From assembly GCA_946403075.1 (NCBI GenBank), contig CAMIYN010000012.1, positions 1 to 44,139 of the forward strand: a stretch of 44,139 nt of DNA, given 5' to 3'. The number at the start of each line of letters is the position of its first letter. Within the stretch, counting starts at the first letter, position 1. Under the pieces are notes generated by a model that searched no databases, was not told the origin of the DNA, and worked only from the letters and a program-made list of their open reading frames with translations. The stretch comes from an uncultured Lachnospiraceae bacterium. GTDB lineage: Bacteria; Bacillota; Clostridia; Lachnospirales; Lachnospiraceae. Both the position numbers and the translations under genes were made by a program. Below are positions 1 to 8,874 of the stretch, one piece after another.

Positions 1-2423
1 ATTCCTAGTTTTAAACCATTTGGAAAATATTTTAACACAATTTTATGATTTCCCTTTTTTATATCAAATCCCAAAAAACAATCAAAAATTTTTTTCTTAT
101 TTACTTTTTCTTCATCTACAAAAATATCCCAACTATCATCATATATTAATGAAAGAAAACAGCTTCCATCAATTTTTGAAGTCAAATCATATGATATATT
201 AGTGTCGTTAAAAAAATTAATCTGAAAATCGCTATACTCAAGTATTTTTTGATTCACTTTTTTGAAATTTTCAAAATTAAATCTAAACACTTCAATCAAT
301 AATTCATTATCATTATAATCATTTCTAACTTCAAATTCTTCACCCTCTTTTAAATATCCAAGTTCAATCAAATAACCTCTGTTCAGATTTTTATATGTTT
401 TTGTTGTTGTTGGATAATGAATAGATACTTCTTCTATACTTTTATCTCTAACAAACATATAATAATCACCAGGCATATTAATTTTGAAGTTTGCAATTTT
501 ACTATTGATGTCTACATTTATTTTTTCGAGCATAGGGCTTAAATCTAATGACCTTGCAAAATTATTTTGAACCGTTGCTGGATTTGCAGAATCATACACA
601 TACTTATCTAAAAAATCATTTTCAAGAACAAAAGAAAGTGGTAGAGTATCAATATTTTCATATAAATATTGATTATCTGTCTTATCTATAAATCTCAAAT
701 TTAAATCTTTAATGTCCTTTACTTCATTATCATATAATGCATATTTTATACCAAATAAAGAATTTATAAAAGGGGTAGAGCCAGTTATAGAATAGGCATT
801 CATTGATGCCTCACAACCAACTCTTGCAAAAAATTTTGTCCCATCCTTATATGCTGTTGATGAAAAAATAGATGCTGATGGAAAATTGAAAAAAGCTCCA
901 TCATCTTTTGCTGTTCTATTTATCCTTTCTATTCTAAAATAATCATTATTAATATCTATTGCTTTTTTAGTCAAAGCTTTAATATCTTGATATTTTGATA
1001 CATAATTAGTCCTATTAATTGTTGTAATAGATGTGTTAAACATATTTGAAAATGCCTCAAACATTACTACAACCAATGCAATGTAAAAATAAATGTCCTT
1101 TTTTTTAAATATATAAAGTCTAAGTAAAATATAATAGATTAAAATAAAAATTATACCAATGAAAAACGACATAAAAGGTACTTTGTCATTTACTACAACC
1201 TTTTCCAATAGTAATACAAAAATGATTGATATCGCAACAGTCTTATCTAAATCTTTTTTATTCACGGTTTTTATTTTATTTAATGATTTAAAAGAAATAA
1301 CCAAAACCAAAAAAACATATATAAAACTTTGTCTTGCTGGTAATGAATTTGGAAATTTAAAAATATGCCAAAAAAAGTTTAAATAATTAATCGAAAATGA
1401 TGCAATTAAAAATAATAAAAACACTAAATAAGTAATTTTTTCTTTAAATGTATATTTTTTGTTGTATAAATACAAAATAAACAAATTAATAGAAAAAGTT
1501 CCACAAAAAATATTGGGCCAATGGTCTAGTCCATTTTCAATTTTCACATTTGGAAGATGTCTCGCGAGAACATCAAAAACATGAAAATATTCATTAATTC
1601 TTTTTGGAAATTCAAAATCACTTGAACCAGTGGTTGAAAAAGCATATATCGTTGGTATTAGTAATATCGATGAAATAAGCACCCCTATAATGGAATAAAT
1701 AAAAATATTAATTAGTTTTTTGATTACTGTCTTATAATTTTTTATATTTGACAAACTCAATAAAAATATAAAATAAAAAACTAAAAAAAAGCAAATCATT
1801 ATACCTATATAATAATTTGTAAGTATAGTTAGAGATAAAGACACTATATATAATACAAATTTATCATTATAGAAAGCACGATCAAAACCCAAAATCAATA
1901 GAGGGAATAAAATTATACAATCAAGCCACATTATATTCCAGTAATATGCAGCCATATATCCACTCATTGCATAAAAAATTGAAATAAATATTATAAAAAG
2001 TTTTTCACTATTAAATCTCTTTTGTAGATAATACGACATTGTAAATCCAGATAATGCAATTTTTATAACTGTCATATATGTTATAAATTCAATCAAAAAA
2101 TTTTCATTTACAAATAAGAGCAAAATATTAAAAGGGGAAGAAAGATAATATGCAAATAGAGTTATAAAATTAGTTCCAAGTCCAATATGAGTGCTATAAA
2201 GCAAACTTTTAAAATTTTGCAATTTGTATAAAAGTTCAGAATGAAATGGAGCATACTGATGATATAAATCTGTTCTTAAAAATGATCTATCACCAAATGG
2301 AAAAATTCTCTTTGCTATAAAAATTGAAAGCATTAAGATTAATGGTATTAAAAAAGACATAATATAAATTATGTGTTTATTATCAAGGTTATTAATTTTT
2401 TTAAATATTTTTTTTATTTTCAT
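1..2423 (-). CDS. YfhO-family membrane protein, 3' end outside window
   Basis: An open frame of 807 codons runs from the ATG at 2423 to the left edge without a stop, so the C-terminus is missing. The N-terminus is basic and then hydrophobic, followed by FPFGDRSF, the hallmark of Gram-positive YfhO proteins (polytopic membrane proteins related to GT-C glycosyltransferases, linked to glycosylation of wall polymers such as lipoteichoic acid). The last visible residues, GNHKIVLKYFPNGLKLG, match the stretch just before the final membrane segment of the family, so probably only a few tens of residues are lost. The start overlaps the GtrA stop as ATGA, which indicates translational coupling. Family call is firm; the sugar and acceptor are unknown. 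Confidence 0.85.
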   Translation of the reverse strand, partial: MKIKKIFKKINNLDNKHIIYIMSFLIPLILMLSIFIAKRIFPFGDRSFLRTDLYHQYAPFHSELLYKLQNFKSLLYSTHIGLGTNFITLFAYYLSSPFNILLLFVNENFLIEFITYMTVIKIALSGFTMSYYLQKRFNSEKLFIIFISIFYAMSGYMAAYYWNIMWLDCIILFPLLILGFDRAFYNDKFVLYIVSLSLTILTNYYIGIMICFFLVFYFIFLLSLSNIKNYKTVIKKLINIFIYSIIGVLISSILLIPTIYAFSTTGSSDFEFPKRINEYFHVFDVLARHLPNVKIENGLDHWPNIFCGTFSINLFILYLYNKKYTFKEKITYLVFLLFLIASFSINYLNFFWHIFKFPNSLPARQSFIYVFLVLVISFKSLNKIKTVNKKDLDKTVAISIIFVLLLEKVVVNDKVPFMSFFIGIIFILIYYILLRLYIFKKKDIYFYIALVVVMFEAFSNMFNTSITTINRTNYVSKYQDIKALTKKAIDINNDYFRIERINRTAKDDGAFFNFPSASIFSSTAYKDGTKFFARVGCEASMNAYSITGSTPFINSLFGIKYALYDNEVKDIKDLNLRFIDKTDNQYLYENIDTLPLSFVLENDFLDKYVYDSANPATVQNNFARSLDLSPMLEKINVDINSKIANFKINMPGDYYMFVRDKSIEEVSIHYPTTTKTYKNLNRGYLIELGYLKEGEEFEVRNDYNDNELLIEVFRFNFENFKKVNQKILEYSDFQINFFNDTNISYDLTSKIDGSCFLSLIYDDSWDIFVDEEKVNKKKIFDCFLGFDIKKGNHKIVLKYFPNGLKLG

Positions 2424-2854
2424 TTCTTTTTAAATATTATGAATTTACTAAATAGATAATTTAAAACTATAACAACTATACCTAATGAAATTTTAGATAT
2501 ATTTACATCAACATTTATAAGATTAATTAATATAAACATTCCAAAAACATTTATTATTTCAGAAAATATTCTTAATGAAAAAAATTCACCCATTTCTTTT
2601 AAAAATTTTTTTAGATTTATAAATGATGCTTTAAATACAAAAAATTTATCACATAAAAAAGCGAACATTGTGGCAATTAAAAATGCAAAACATTCAGGGA
2701 TAAACCAAACTTTTCTATCATTTAATTGAAATGCTATTTCAAAATAGTTATTTATAGAAAAAAACAAACCCCAATTTATTATTGTTGTGAAAAAACCTAC
2801 TATAATATATAAAACGAATTCATTTTTTAGAATTTTAAAAATCTTTTTTTTCAT
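2420..2854 (-). CDS. GtrA-family membrane protein
   Basis: This 144-residue protein has four hydrophobic segments and a basic start and end, as expected for the GtrA/DPMS family of small four-helix proteins. Family members are thought to help move or position polyprenyl-phosphate-linked sugars for glycosyltransferases. Typical features seen are the VGFFTTIINWGLFF start of helix 1 and the conserved CDKFFVFK loop between helices 2 and 3. It overlaps tadA by 20 nt upstream and yfhO by 4 nt downstream. With the YfhO protein next to it, a lipid-linked sugar glycosylation pair is a reasonable inference. No partner synthase for the lipid-linked sugar is in the window. Confidence 0.85.
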   Translation of the reverse strand: MKKKIFKILKNEFVLYIIVGFFTTIINWGLFFSINNYFEIAFQLNDRKVWFIPECFAFLIATMFAFLCDKFFVFKASFINLKKFLKEMGEFFSLRIFSEIINVFGMFILINLINVDVNISKISLGIVVIVLNYLFSKFIIFKKK

Positions 2855-3356
2855 TTCTTATTTCCTCAAAAAACTTCCTTATTAAATCTCTACTCTCTTC
2901 TTCGCATATTCCATATTTAATTTCTATTTTATGATTAAATTTATTTTCATTTAGCATATTTATTACACTTCCAAAGCTTCCTGCCTTTATACTTTTTGTC
3001 GCAATCACAATTTTTTTTATTCTACTCTGTAATATTGCTCCTGCGCACATAGGACAGGGTTCAAGGGTTACATACATAGTGCAATCTTCCAATCTAAAAT
3101 CTTGAACTTTCTTGCAGGCTTTATCAATCGCAATAATTTCTGCATGCTTTATTGCATTTTTTAATTTATTTCTCTTGTTGTATCCTTTTGCTAAAACTAC
3201 TTTACCTTCTCTATTTAATAAATTTTTGACTCTATTATACATTTTGATATTTTTTTTATTCTCATCATATACAATGACACATCCGATTGGAGTATCACCA
3301 ATTTTGTATGCCTTTCTTGCCTCTCTTAAAGCAAGTCCCATATAGTATTCATCCAT
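2835..3356 (-). CDS. tadA: tRNA-specific adenosine deaminase TadA
   Basis: This 173-residue cytoplasmic enzyme deaminates A34 to inosine in the anticodon of tRNA-Arg(ACG). The zinc and catalytic motifs are present: HAE (His ligand and Glu proton shuttle) near residue 72 and PCPMCAGA (two Cys ligands) near residue 101. The N-terminus MDEYYMGLALREARKA is standard. Between the first beta strands (IVYDENK) and LAKGYNKRN there are about 20 extra residues that most TadA proteins lack. The gene begins 3 nt after the phosphopentomutase stop and overlaps the GtrA gene. This placement after nucleoside-salvage genes is probably transcriptional convenience. Confidence 0.93.
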   Translation of the reverse strand: MDEYYMGLALREARKAYKIGDTPIGCVIVYDENKKNIKMYNRVKNLLNREGKVVLAKGYNKRNKLKNAIKHAEIIAIDKACKKVQDFRLEDCTMYVTLEPCPMCAGAILQSRIKKIVIATKSIKAGSFGSVINMLNENKFNHKIEIKYGICEEESRDLIRKFFEEIRNEKKDF

Positions 3357-3359
3357 ATA

Positions 3360-4553
3360 TTAATATTCCAATTTATTTTGTATCATCTCTTTATTTGGTT
3401 TTAAATCAAAGTTTTCTAATATCATATTTCCAATGATTGCAAAACTCATTTGGTCTTTTAATCTTTTTGGGGTTTTATAATCTTTTGAATAAATGATAAG
3501 CGGGACATATTCGCGAGTATGGTCAGTCCCTCTAAATGTTGGGTCATTTCCGTGGTCAGCAGATATCATAAGTAAATCATCACTTGTCATATTATCTATA
3601 AATTCTTTTATTTTAACATCAAATCTCTCTAACTCAGCTGCATAACCCTCTGGATTTCTTCTATGCCCCCATTTAGCATCAAAATCAACAAGATTTACAA
3701 AGCAAAGCCCAGAAAAATTTTTATTTTTTAATAAATCAATAGTTTGTTCCATACCATGAACTGAACTATCCGAATGCATACTCTCTGTTAAACCTTGCAT
3801 TGAAAATATATCTCCAATTTTTCCTATGCCGATTACTTCCTTATGATTCTTTTCAAGTATCTCAAGTGCTGTCTCTATCGATGGCTTTATAGCATAATCT
3901 CTTCTATTTGGTGTTCTCCTGAAATTTTCACTACTATCACCTATATAAGGTCTTGCTATTACTCTTCCTACTTTCCATTCAGGTTTCATTGTTATTTCTC
4001 TTATAATTTCACAACACCTATATAATTCATTTAAATCAAAACTTTCTTCATGTCCACAAACTTGCAAAACAGAATCAGCCGAAGTATATACTATCATTTT
4101 ATGTTCTTTTATTTCAACTTCTCCAAGCTCTTTTAATATTTCGGTTCCACTCGCAGCTTTATTTCCTATTACTTTTCTACCTGTTCTTTTTTCAATTTCA
4201 TCAATTAATTCTTTTGGAAAACCTTTATCTGCAAAAGTCACAAATGGGACTTTTGTTTCAACTCCCATCATTTCAAAATGACCTTCCATAGTGCTTTTTG
4301 CATTGCTTAATTCCTTAACTCTCATATGGTATGCTTTAGCATTTTCAACTCTTTTTATAATATTATTATCAATCAAATTTGAAAATCCCAACTCACACAT
4401 AGTTTCAATTTTTATATTTGGCACTCTATCCACTATATGTGAAAATGTATTTGCATTTTCATCCCCAAAGTCTTTTGCCTTGTCATCAAAACCTACACCA
4501 AAAGAATCAATAATAATCAAAAAAACTCTTTTAAACTTTTTATTCTCTAACAT
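3360..4553 (-). CDS. deoB: Phosphopentomutase DeoB
   Basis: A 397-residue alkaline-phosphatase-superfamily enzyme that interconverts ribose (or deoxyribose) 1-phosphate and 5-phosphate, feeding sugars from nucleosides into central metabolism. Visible motifs are the N-terminal metal site IDSFGVG, the DeoB-specific GTEIL and YTSADSVLQ, and the C-terminal metal site [18 protein letters not shown]. Length matches the family (about 390-400). It overlaps the upstream uridine phosphorylase by 7 nt; that enzyme makes ribose 1-phosphate, the DeoB substrate, so the pair forms a coherent nucleoside catabolic unit. Confidence 0.96.
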   Translation of the reverse strand: MLENKKFKRVFLIIIDSFGVGFDDKAKDFGDENANTFSHIVDRVPNIKIETMCELGFSNLIDNNIIKRVENAKAYHMRVKELSNAKSTMEGHFEMMGVETKVPFVTFADKGFPKELIDEIEKRTGRKVIGNKAASGTEILKELGEVEIKEHKMIVYTSADSVLQVCGHEESFDLNELYRCCEIIREITMKPEWKVGRVIARPYIGDSSENFRRTPNRRDYAIKPSIETALEILEKNHKEVIGIGKIGDIFSMQGLTESMHSDSSVHGMEQTIDLLKNKNFSGLCFVNLVDFDAKWGHRRNPEGYAAELERFDVKIKEFIDNMTSDDLLMISADHGNDPTFRGTDHTREYVPLIIYSKDYKTPKRLKDQMSFAIIGNMILENFDLKPNKEMIQNKLEY

Positions 4554-5323
4554 TTTTTGTCCTTTTCTATTAAAATTTTTATCGCCTCAACTGCTGTTTT
4601 TATAGCCATATCAGTATCGTGAACAACTGGGTTCTCAAGGTTTTGTTTTTTTCTCTCTTGATTTGCTACTGTAAGTAAAACAGTTGCACACTTTACTCTT
4701 AACACATTAGCAACAGTAAATAATGCTGCACTTTCCATTTCAGATGCCTTACATCCAAGATTTAAATATGCATTCCATTTATTTATAAGCTCGTATCCAA
4801 CTGGCATTCTATCAGGTTCATGCTGACCATAAAAACTATCCTTACATTCAACTACACCTAAATGGTAAGATACATTAATTCTTTTTGCTGCTAAAACCAA
4901 AGCATTTACCAAATCAAAATCAGCAACTGCAGGCCATTCTATCGGGGCATATTCCTTGCTTGTCCCTTCCATTCTAATGGCAGCAGTCGCAATAACCAAA
5001 TCACCACTTTTTACATCTATATCCATTCCACCACAAGTTCCAACTCTCAAAAAATATTTAGCACCAACTTGCACAAGCTCTTCCATTGCTATCGCAGCAC
5101 TTGGACCACCTATGCCAGTTGATGTCACACTAACTTTTTTATTTAATAACTCTCCCGTATAAGTCACATACTCTCTATTGTCAGCAATTAATTTTTGGTT
5201 ATCTAAATACTCGGCAATTTTTTTACACCTTTTGGGATCTCCTGGCATAATAACATATTCACCTACATCGCCTTGTCTCAATTCGACATGATACATTTTA
5301 CCATCAATGCCATAATTAACCAT
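4547..5323 (-). CDS. udp: Uridine phosphorylase (PNP/UDP family)
   Basis: This 258-residue protein belongs to nucleoside phosphorylase family 1, which splits a nucleoside with phosphate into base and ribose 1-phosphate. It has the phosphate-binding PGDPKR near residue 28, [21 protein letters not shown], and the ribose-binding EMESAALF. The D-x-FY-x-QH stretch ([14 protein letters not shown]) and the SEMESAALF context resemble uridine phosphorylase more than DeoD-type purine enzymes, so uridine is the best substrate guess; a broader pyrimidine or purine preference cannot be excluded. It is coupled to deoB downstream and starts 2 nt after the stop of the wall-repeat protein upstream. Confidence 0.85.
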   Translation of the reverse strand: MVNYGIDGKMYHVELRQGDVGEYVIMPGDPKRCKKIAEYLDNQKLIADNREYVTYTGELLNKKVSVTSTGIGGPSAAIAMEELVQVGAKYFLRVGTCGGMDIDVKSGDLVIATAAIRMEGTSKEYAPIEWPAVADFDLVNALVLAAKRINVSYHLGVVECKDSFYGQHEPDRMPVGYELINKWNAYLNLGCKASEMESAALFTVANVLRVKCATVLLTVANQERKKQNLENPVVHDTDMAIKTAVEAIKILIEKDKKC

Positions 5324-5325
5324 AA

Positions 5326-6540
5326 CTAATCCTCATTCACTAATGGAAATGTAGGCTCATTTACTACGCCTTCATCAGTATAAGTGACTATACCTGATGA
5401 ATTTGTACTCCAAACTACACCACTTGCATCTTTTACCATTTTTTTATTTTTCATTATTGTGCCACTTTCATTTACTAACCTAACTATGCCATCAACCTTA
5501 ATTGCCTCATATTTTGTATATTCACCTGCTGTTTGTAAAAGACCTTTATAATATAATTTATTTTGATGTACTCCTGTATAACCTTCACCACTATCTTTAA
5601 AATAATAATGATATCTATTACCAAGAGAATCTTGAAGTGTATACTTACCTACTCTCATAGAACAATCAGCATCACTATTTCCAAAATAATAATATTCATT
5701 ATCAACTTTTCTTATCCCATATACTGCATATCCATATTCATTAAACAAAAAAGTTTTTGTATTAATTTTAACTTTTATATAATCTCCTGATTTTGCACAT
5801 TTCAAATATCCTGTTGGTGTAAAATAAAAATAATGAACAACACCACCTGCCATTATTTCATCAGGTGGGTCTATTGCATACCAAGTATTTGAAATAGCAG
5901 TTCCATACTTAAAAGCATCTGTTTCAGTTTCAGAAAAATACATATACCCAGCCATAGGAGGATTAGTTTCTTTGATTACCCTCCAACCAGTTCTCATTAT
6001 ACCATTTTGGTCAAAACAATATCTATCATTACCTATTACACGAACTACATAAAAGTCATTTTCTGCTGCAATTTTTTTATAATCTCCACCAAAATAAAAC
6101 CAACCCTCATTATCTCTCTCTTGCTCTCTATCAACTACCCACTCTTTTGGATAAACTAAATCTTGAAAGCCTGTGACAAGGGAACCATCTTCATTGGCAT
6201 AATACATATCATTAATCCACCCAGTAAGCATTTTGCCCTCATCATCAAAATAATAAGCTTTACTCTTAATTATATATTTATTTGATCTATATAATAAACC
6301 AGAAGAATTTGCATAATACCAATTATCTCTATAATTTATCCAATCATTTTTAACTAATATCCCATTTTCATCCAAGTAATATAAATCCATCCCATCTCTT
6401 ATAATCTGGTCTTTCATATATTCGCCATTATATTTATACATTTTGCCATCATCAGTAGTTTCCCAGCCATTAGCGAAAATAGTATTTGTTATTGAAATAG
6501 TAAACAAAATAAAAACTATGCTTAATTTGATTTTTTTCAT
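5326..6540 (-). CDS. Secreted protein with wall-binding (choline-binding-type) repeats
   Basis: A 404-residue exported protein. Residues 1-23 form a classic signal peptide (MKKIK, hydrophobic core, TIFANG). The rest consists almost wholly of aromatic and Gly-rich repeats of the CW_binding/ChBD type, such as [40 protein letters not shown] and [14 protein letters not shown]. No separate catalytic domain is seen, so it is probably a wall- or polymer-attached surface protein. The gene has its own promoter-like sequence (separate entry) and an AGGAG ribosome site. Its stop lies 2 nt before the uridine phosphorylase start, so it heads the salvage operon, which is unexpected for a surface protein. 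Confidence 0.85.
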   Translation of the reverse strand: MKKIKLSIVFILFTISITNTIFANGWETTDDGKMYKYNGEYMKDQIIRDGMDLYYLDENGILVKNDWINYRDNWYYANSSGLLYRSNKYIIKSKAYYFDDEGKMLTGWINDMYYANEDGSLVTGFQDLVYPKEWVVDREQERDNEGWFYFGGDYKKIAAENDFYVVRVIGNDRYCFDQNGIMRTGWRVIKETNPPMAGYMYFSETETDAFKYGTAISNTWYAIDPPDEIMAGGVVHYFYFTPTGYLKCAKSGDYIKVKINTKTFLFNEYGYAVYGIRKVDNEYYYFGNSDADCSMRVGKYTLQDSLGNRYHYYFKDSGEGYTGVHQNKLYYKGLLQTAGEYTKYEAIKVDGIVRLVNESGTIMKNKKMVKDASGVVWSTNSSGIVTYTDEGVVNEPTFPLVNED

Positions 6541-6555
6541 AAGCTTCTCCTAATT

Positions 6556-6599
6556 ATTTACTTTTTTATATTTTAGCAACTATTATTAAAAAAGTAAAT
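6556..6599 (-). promoter_or_regulatory. Promoter and inverted repeat upstream of the wall-repeat gene
   Basis: On the minus strand TTTACT (6598-6593) and TAAAAT (6575-6570) are separated by 17 nt, a plausible sigma-A promoter for the wall-repeat gene starting at 6540. The same segment carries a perfect 13-bp inverted repeat, ATTTACTTTTTTA (6556-6568) and TAAAAAAGTAAAT (6587-6599), with an 18-nt spacer covering both promoter boxes. It could be a repressor operator or a weak hairpin ending the nitrogenase-like operon; at this AT content chance cannot be ruled out. Confidence 0.4.
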
Positions 6600-6647
6600 A
6601 TTTAAAACTATTTAATTTCATAAAAAAAACAAAATTAAAACACTTTT

Positions 6648-7778
6648 TTATTTGCCATCACTGAATCCTACACCTGCAGCTCTATTTGGATTAAAAATTT
6701 TATTTACTTGAGTCTCTGTCAAATTTATATTAAATACTTCTCTATAATACTTTCTCACTTCTTCATTTATGTTTATATCAGAAAATAATTCAGGATATGC
6801 ACATTTTGCTAAATAATATAAAGTTATAGGAGTGTCAATCCCTGGTGTATATGTCCTATACATTCCAAGTGGCATTTTATAACATTCATTATTCTTAACT
6901 GCATCAATTTCACTCCAATTATAATTACCTACTGTATTGTTATATAAATCTTCTGGATATGAATTATTAAAATTTGTTATGAATATCAAATCTGGATTCC
7001 ATACATATATTTGCTCCATATTCACACTTACGGAATTATCTTTCTCTAACTCTTCTGCCACATTTAAGCAACCTATACTTTCAGCCCACCATTGACCAAA
7101 AAAGTTTTTGCCTGATGTCATAATATTTGTATCACTATATTGAAACAAAAAGAATGCCTTTCTTTTCTCTTCATTGCTTAAATTCTTTACTCTATTTTGA
7201 ACATCGCTATATACCTTATCTGAATACTTTTTAGCAATTTCTGCTTTATTATTAATGTTAAACACATCTCCCATAAGGTTTAACCAATTATTTAAAGTTT
7301 CAATCGCATCATAATTCCACTTATTTACAGAAATTGCAAGAGCAGGTATTCCTGCATTTTTTAATAACTCACCTTCATTTGGAGATGAGGCTGGATAAAA
7401 TACAACATCAGGTTCTAATTTTAATAGTTCCTCAATATTGACATTTCCACCATTTATAAAATCAGTTTTTGCATTTAATAAATCAGGATATAATTCAGAT
7501 AACAAACTATTTTTTGCAGCAACCATTGATGGTGGTGCCATACCCACTATTTTTTCTGCAGAATCAAAAAATATTGACAAAACTGAAACAATAGGATAAA
7601 TATCTGTGACTACTACCCTACTAATCTCATTTGGAACTTCTACGGCATTGCCACTGTGGTCAATTACGACATGAGTATTTGAATTACTACTCACATCTAT
7701 ATTAGTAGTGCAAGATGTAAAAAGTAAACTACAAATAACAAAACCTAAAATAAAACTTTTAAAAATTATTTTTCTCAT
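6648..7778 (-). CDS. ABC-transporter binding lipoprotein (TroA/BtuF-type, Peripla_BP_2)
   Basis: A 376-residue extracellular lipoprotein. The signal peptide ends in the lipobox LFTSC (Cys23). The mature part begins with the typical VVIDHSGNAVEVPNEISRVVV of cluster A-II binding proteins, followed by NIEELLKLEPDVVFYP and, in the second lobe, GKNFFGQWWAESIGCLNVAEEL. The family delivers siderophores, heme, cobamides or related chelates to FecCD-type permeases. The gene ends the nitrogenase-like operon; ATG 7778 has a GGAGGT site and overlaps the upstream gene by 20 nt. It is therefore the likely receptor for the permease and ATPase at the head of the operon, six genes away. Ligand unknown. Confidence 0.85.
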   Translation of the reverse strand: MRKIIFKSFILGFVICSLLFTSCTTNIDVSSNSNTHVVIDHSGNAVEVPNEISRVVVTDIYPIVSVLSIFFDSAEKIVGMAPPSMVAAKNSLLSELYPDLLNAKTDFINGGNVNIEELLKLEPDVVFYPASSPNEGELLKNAGIPALAISVNKWNYDAIETLNNWLNLMGDVFNINNKAEIAKKYSDKVYSDVQNRVKNLSNEEKRKAFFLFQYSDTNIMTSGKNFFGQWWAESIGCLNVAEELEKDNSVSVNMEQIYVWNPDLIFITNFNNSYPEDLYNNTVGNYNWSEIDAVKNNECYKMPLGMYRTYTPGIDTPITLYYLAKCAYPELFSDININEEVRKYYREVFNINLTETQVNKIFNPNRAAGVGFSDGK

Positions 7779-8874
7779 ATTCTAATACCTCCATTGCGAT
7801 ATCATTTATATTTTTTATACTATCATCATATAACCTTCCTGAAAAAGCTACATGAGGATAATTAATAAACTTATCTACAAAATTGCATATAGGTTCAAAC
7901 AATCCATCAGCTATTACAATTTTTTTATTTTTAACAATCTCAACCAATTCATCTTCTGTATATCTATAAAAAACCTTAACTTTAAATTTTGTTTTTTCCT
8001 TTAAAAAACTATATAGAGACAAACTTTTAATTTTTTCACCTATAATTATTATATCTGAATCACAATCCCCATATTCAAATTTTTCTAAACCATTTAAATT
8101 ATCATTTAATAAATTTTTAACTGAATAAAATTTATCAAGTATAGGTATTCCTACATCATAAGGAATATCATATTTTTGACTGATTTTTTCTGCTAATTTA
8201 ATCCCTGATTCTGCTACTACAATATTTTTTTTTGCATATTTAAATTTTTTCAAATTCTCTATATCACAACCAACTGTAAAAGATGATATAATCTCATTTT
8301 TCTTGTCTAAAAAAAACTTTTTAATCATCAAATCTTCATTGTTATAATAAAAATCAAGTGGTGTTAATCCAATAATATTAATGCCATTTTCTATTTTATT
8401 ATCTCTACTATCAATATAATTTTTTTCACTATCATTTATTAGATTATCAAAAATTAAATCATATGCTTTTATAATTCCTATTACATAATCTTCCATCCCA
8501 GTTGTGTTAACACCAAAGGTTTTAATTTTTATTTTATCTTCTATTATTTTTGCAACTGCTAAATAGTCAAAACCAGTCATACTCGGTATCGGTGTCCCAC
8601 ATATAGCAATAAATTTGGGATTAACAAGTTTTGCAGTTTCAATTATATCATTTATAATTTTATCATCATTACCAGAAATTGAATCTATTTCAGTTAGTGC
8701 TGATATATATATATTACTATCAATTAATCCCCATCTTGGCTCATCATGAGTTGTGTATGTAGAATTACAGCCAGAAGCATCGTGAATTATAATTAACCCA
8801 CCGAGTTCATATAGAGCACTGCAAAATCCAAAAGTATCAGCAGTATATATAGAAATTTTTTTTGTATTTAACAT
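7759..8874 (-). CDS. Nitrogenase component-1-like protein (NifK/NifE type), smaller subunit
   Basis: A 371-residue protein of the oxidoreductase/nitrogenase component 1 family. Three cysteines sit where the component-1 family puts Fe-S ligands: FGFC (Cys18), HDASGCN (Cys36) and AICGTPIPSMTGFD (Cys92, in the usual Cys then GxD position). A second Rossmann-like part follows (VDKFINYPHVAFSGRL near the end). It is shorter than NifD or NifK (about 450-520). I chose ATG 8874 because AGGAG lies 8 nt upstream; a GTG at 8883 is the alternative. It overlaps the previous gene by 7 nt, which suggests a heteromer with that product. Substrate and metal cofactor cannot be read from sequence. Confidence 0.8.
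   Translation of the reverse strand: MLNTKKISIYTADTFGFCSALYELGGLIIIHDASGCNSTYTTHDEPRWGLIDSNIYISALTEIDSISGNDDKIINDIIETAKLVNPKFIAICGTPIPSMTGFDYLAVAKIIEDKIKIKTFGVNTTGMEDYVIGIIKAYDLIFDNLINDSEKNYIDSRDNKIENGINIIGLTPLDFYYNNEDLMIKKFFLDKKNEIISSFTVGCDIENLKKFKYAKKNIVVAESGIKLAEKISQKYDIPYDVGIPILDKFYSVKNLLNDNLNGLEKFEYGDCDSDIIIIGEKIKSLSLYSFLKEKTKFKVKVFYRYTEDELVEIVKNKKIVIADGLFEPICNFVDKFINYPHVAFSGRLYDDSIKNINDIAMEVLEYEKNNF

Noticed and set aside
1159..1386. Plus-strand ORF of 75 codons at the left end
   Set aside because: It overlaps the continuous minus-strand YfhO frame, which has clear family motifs at both ends.
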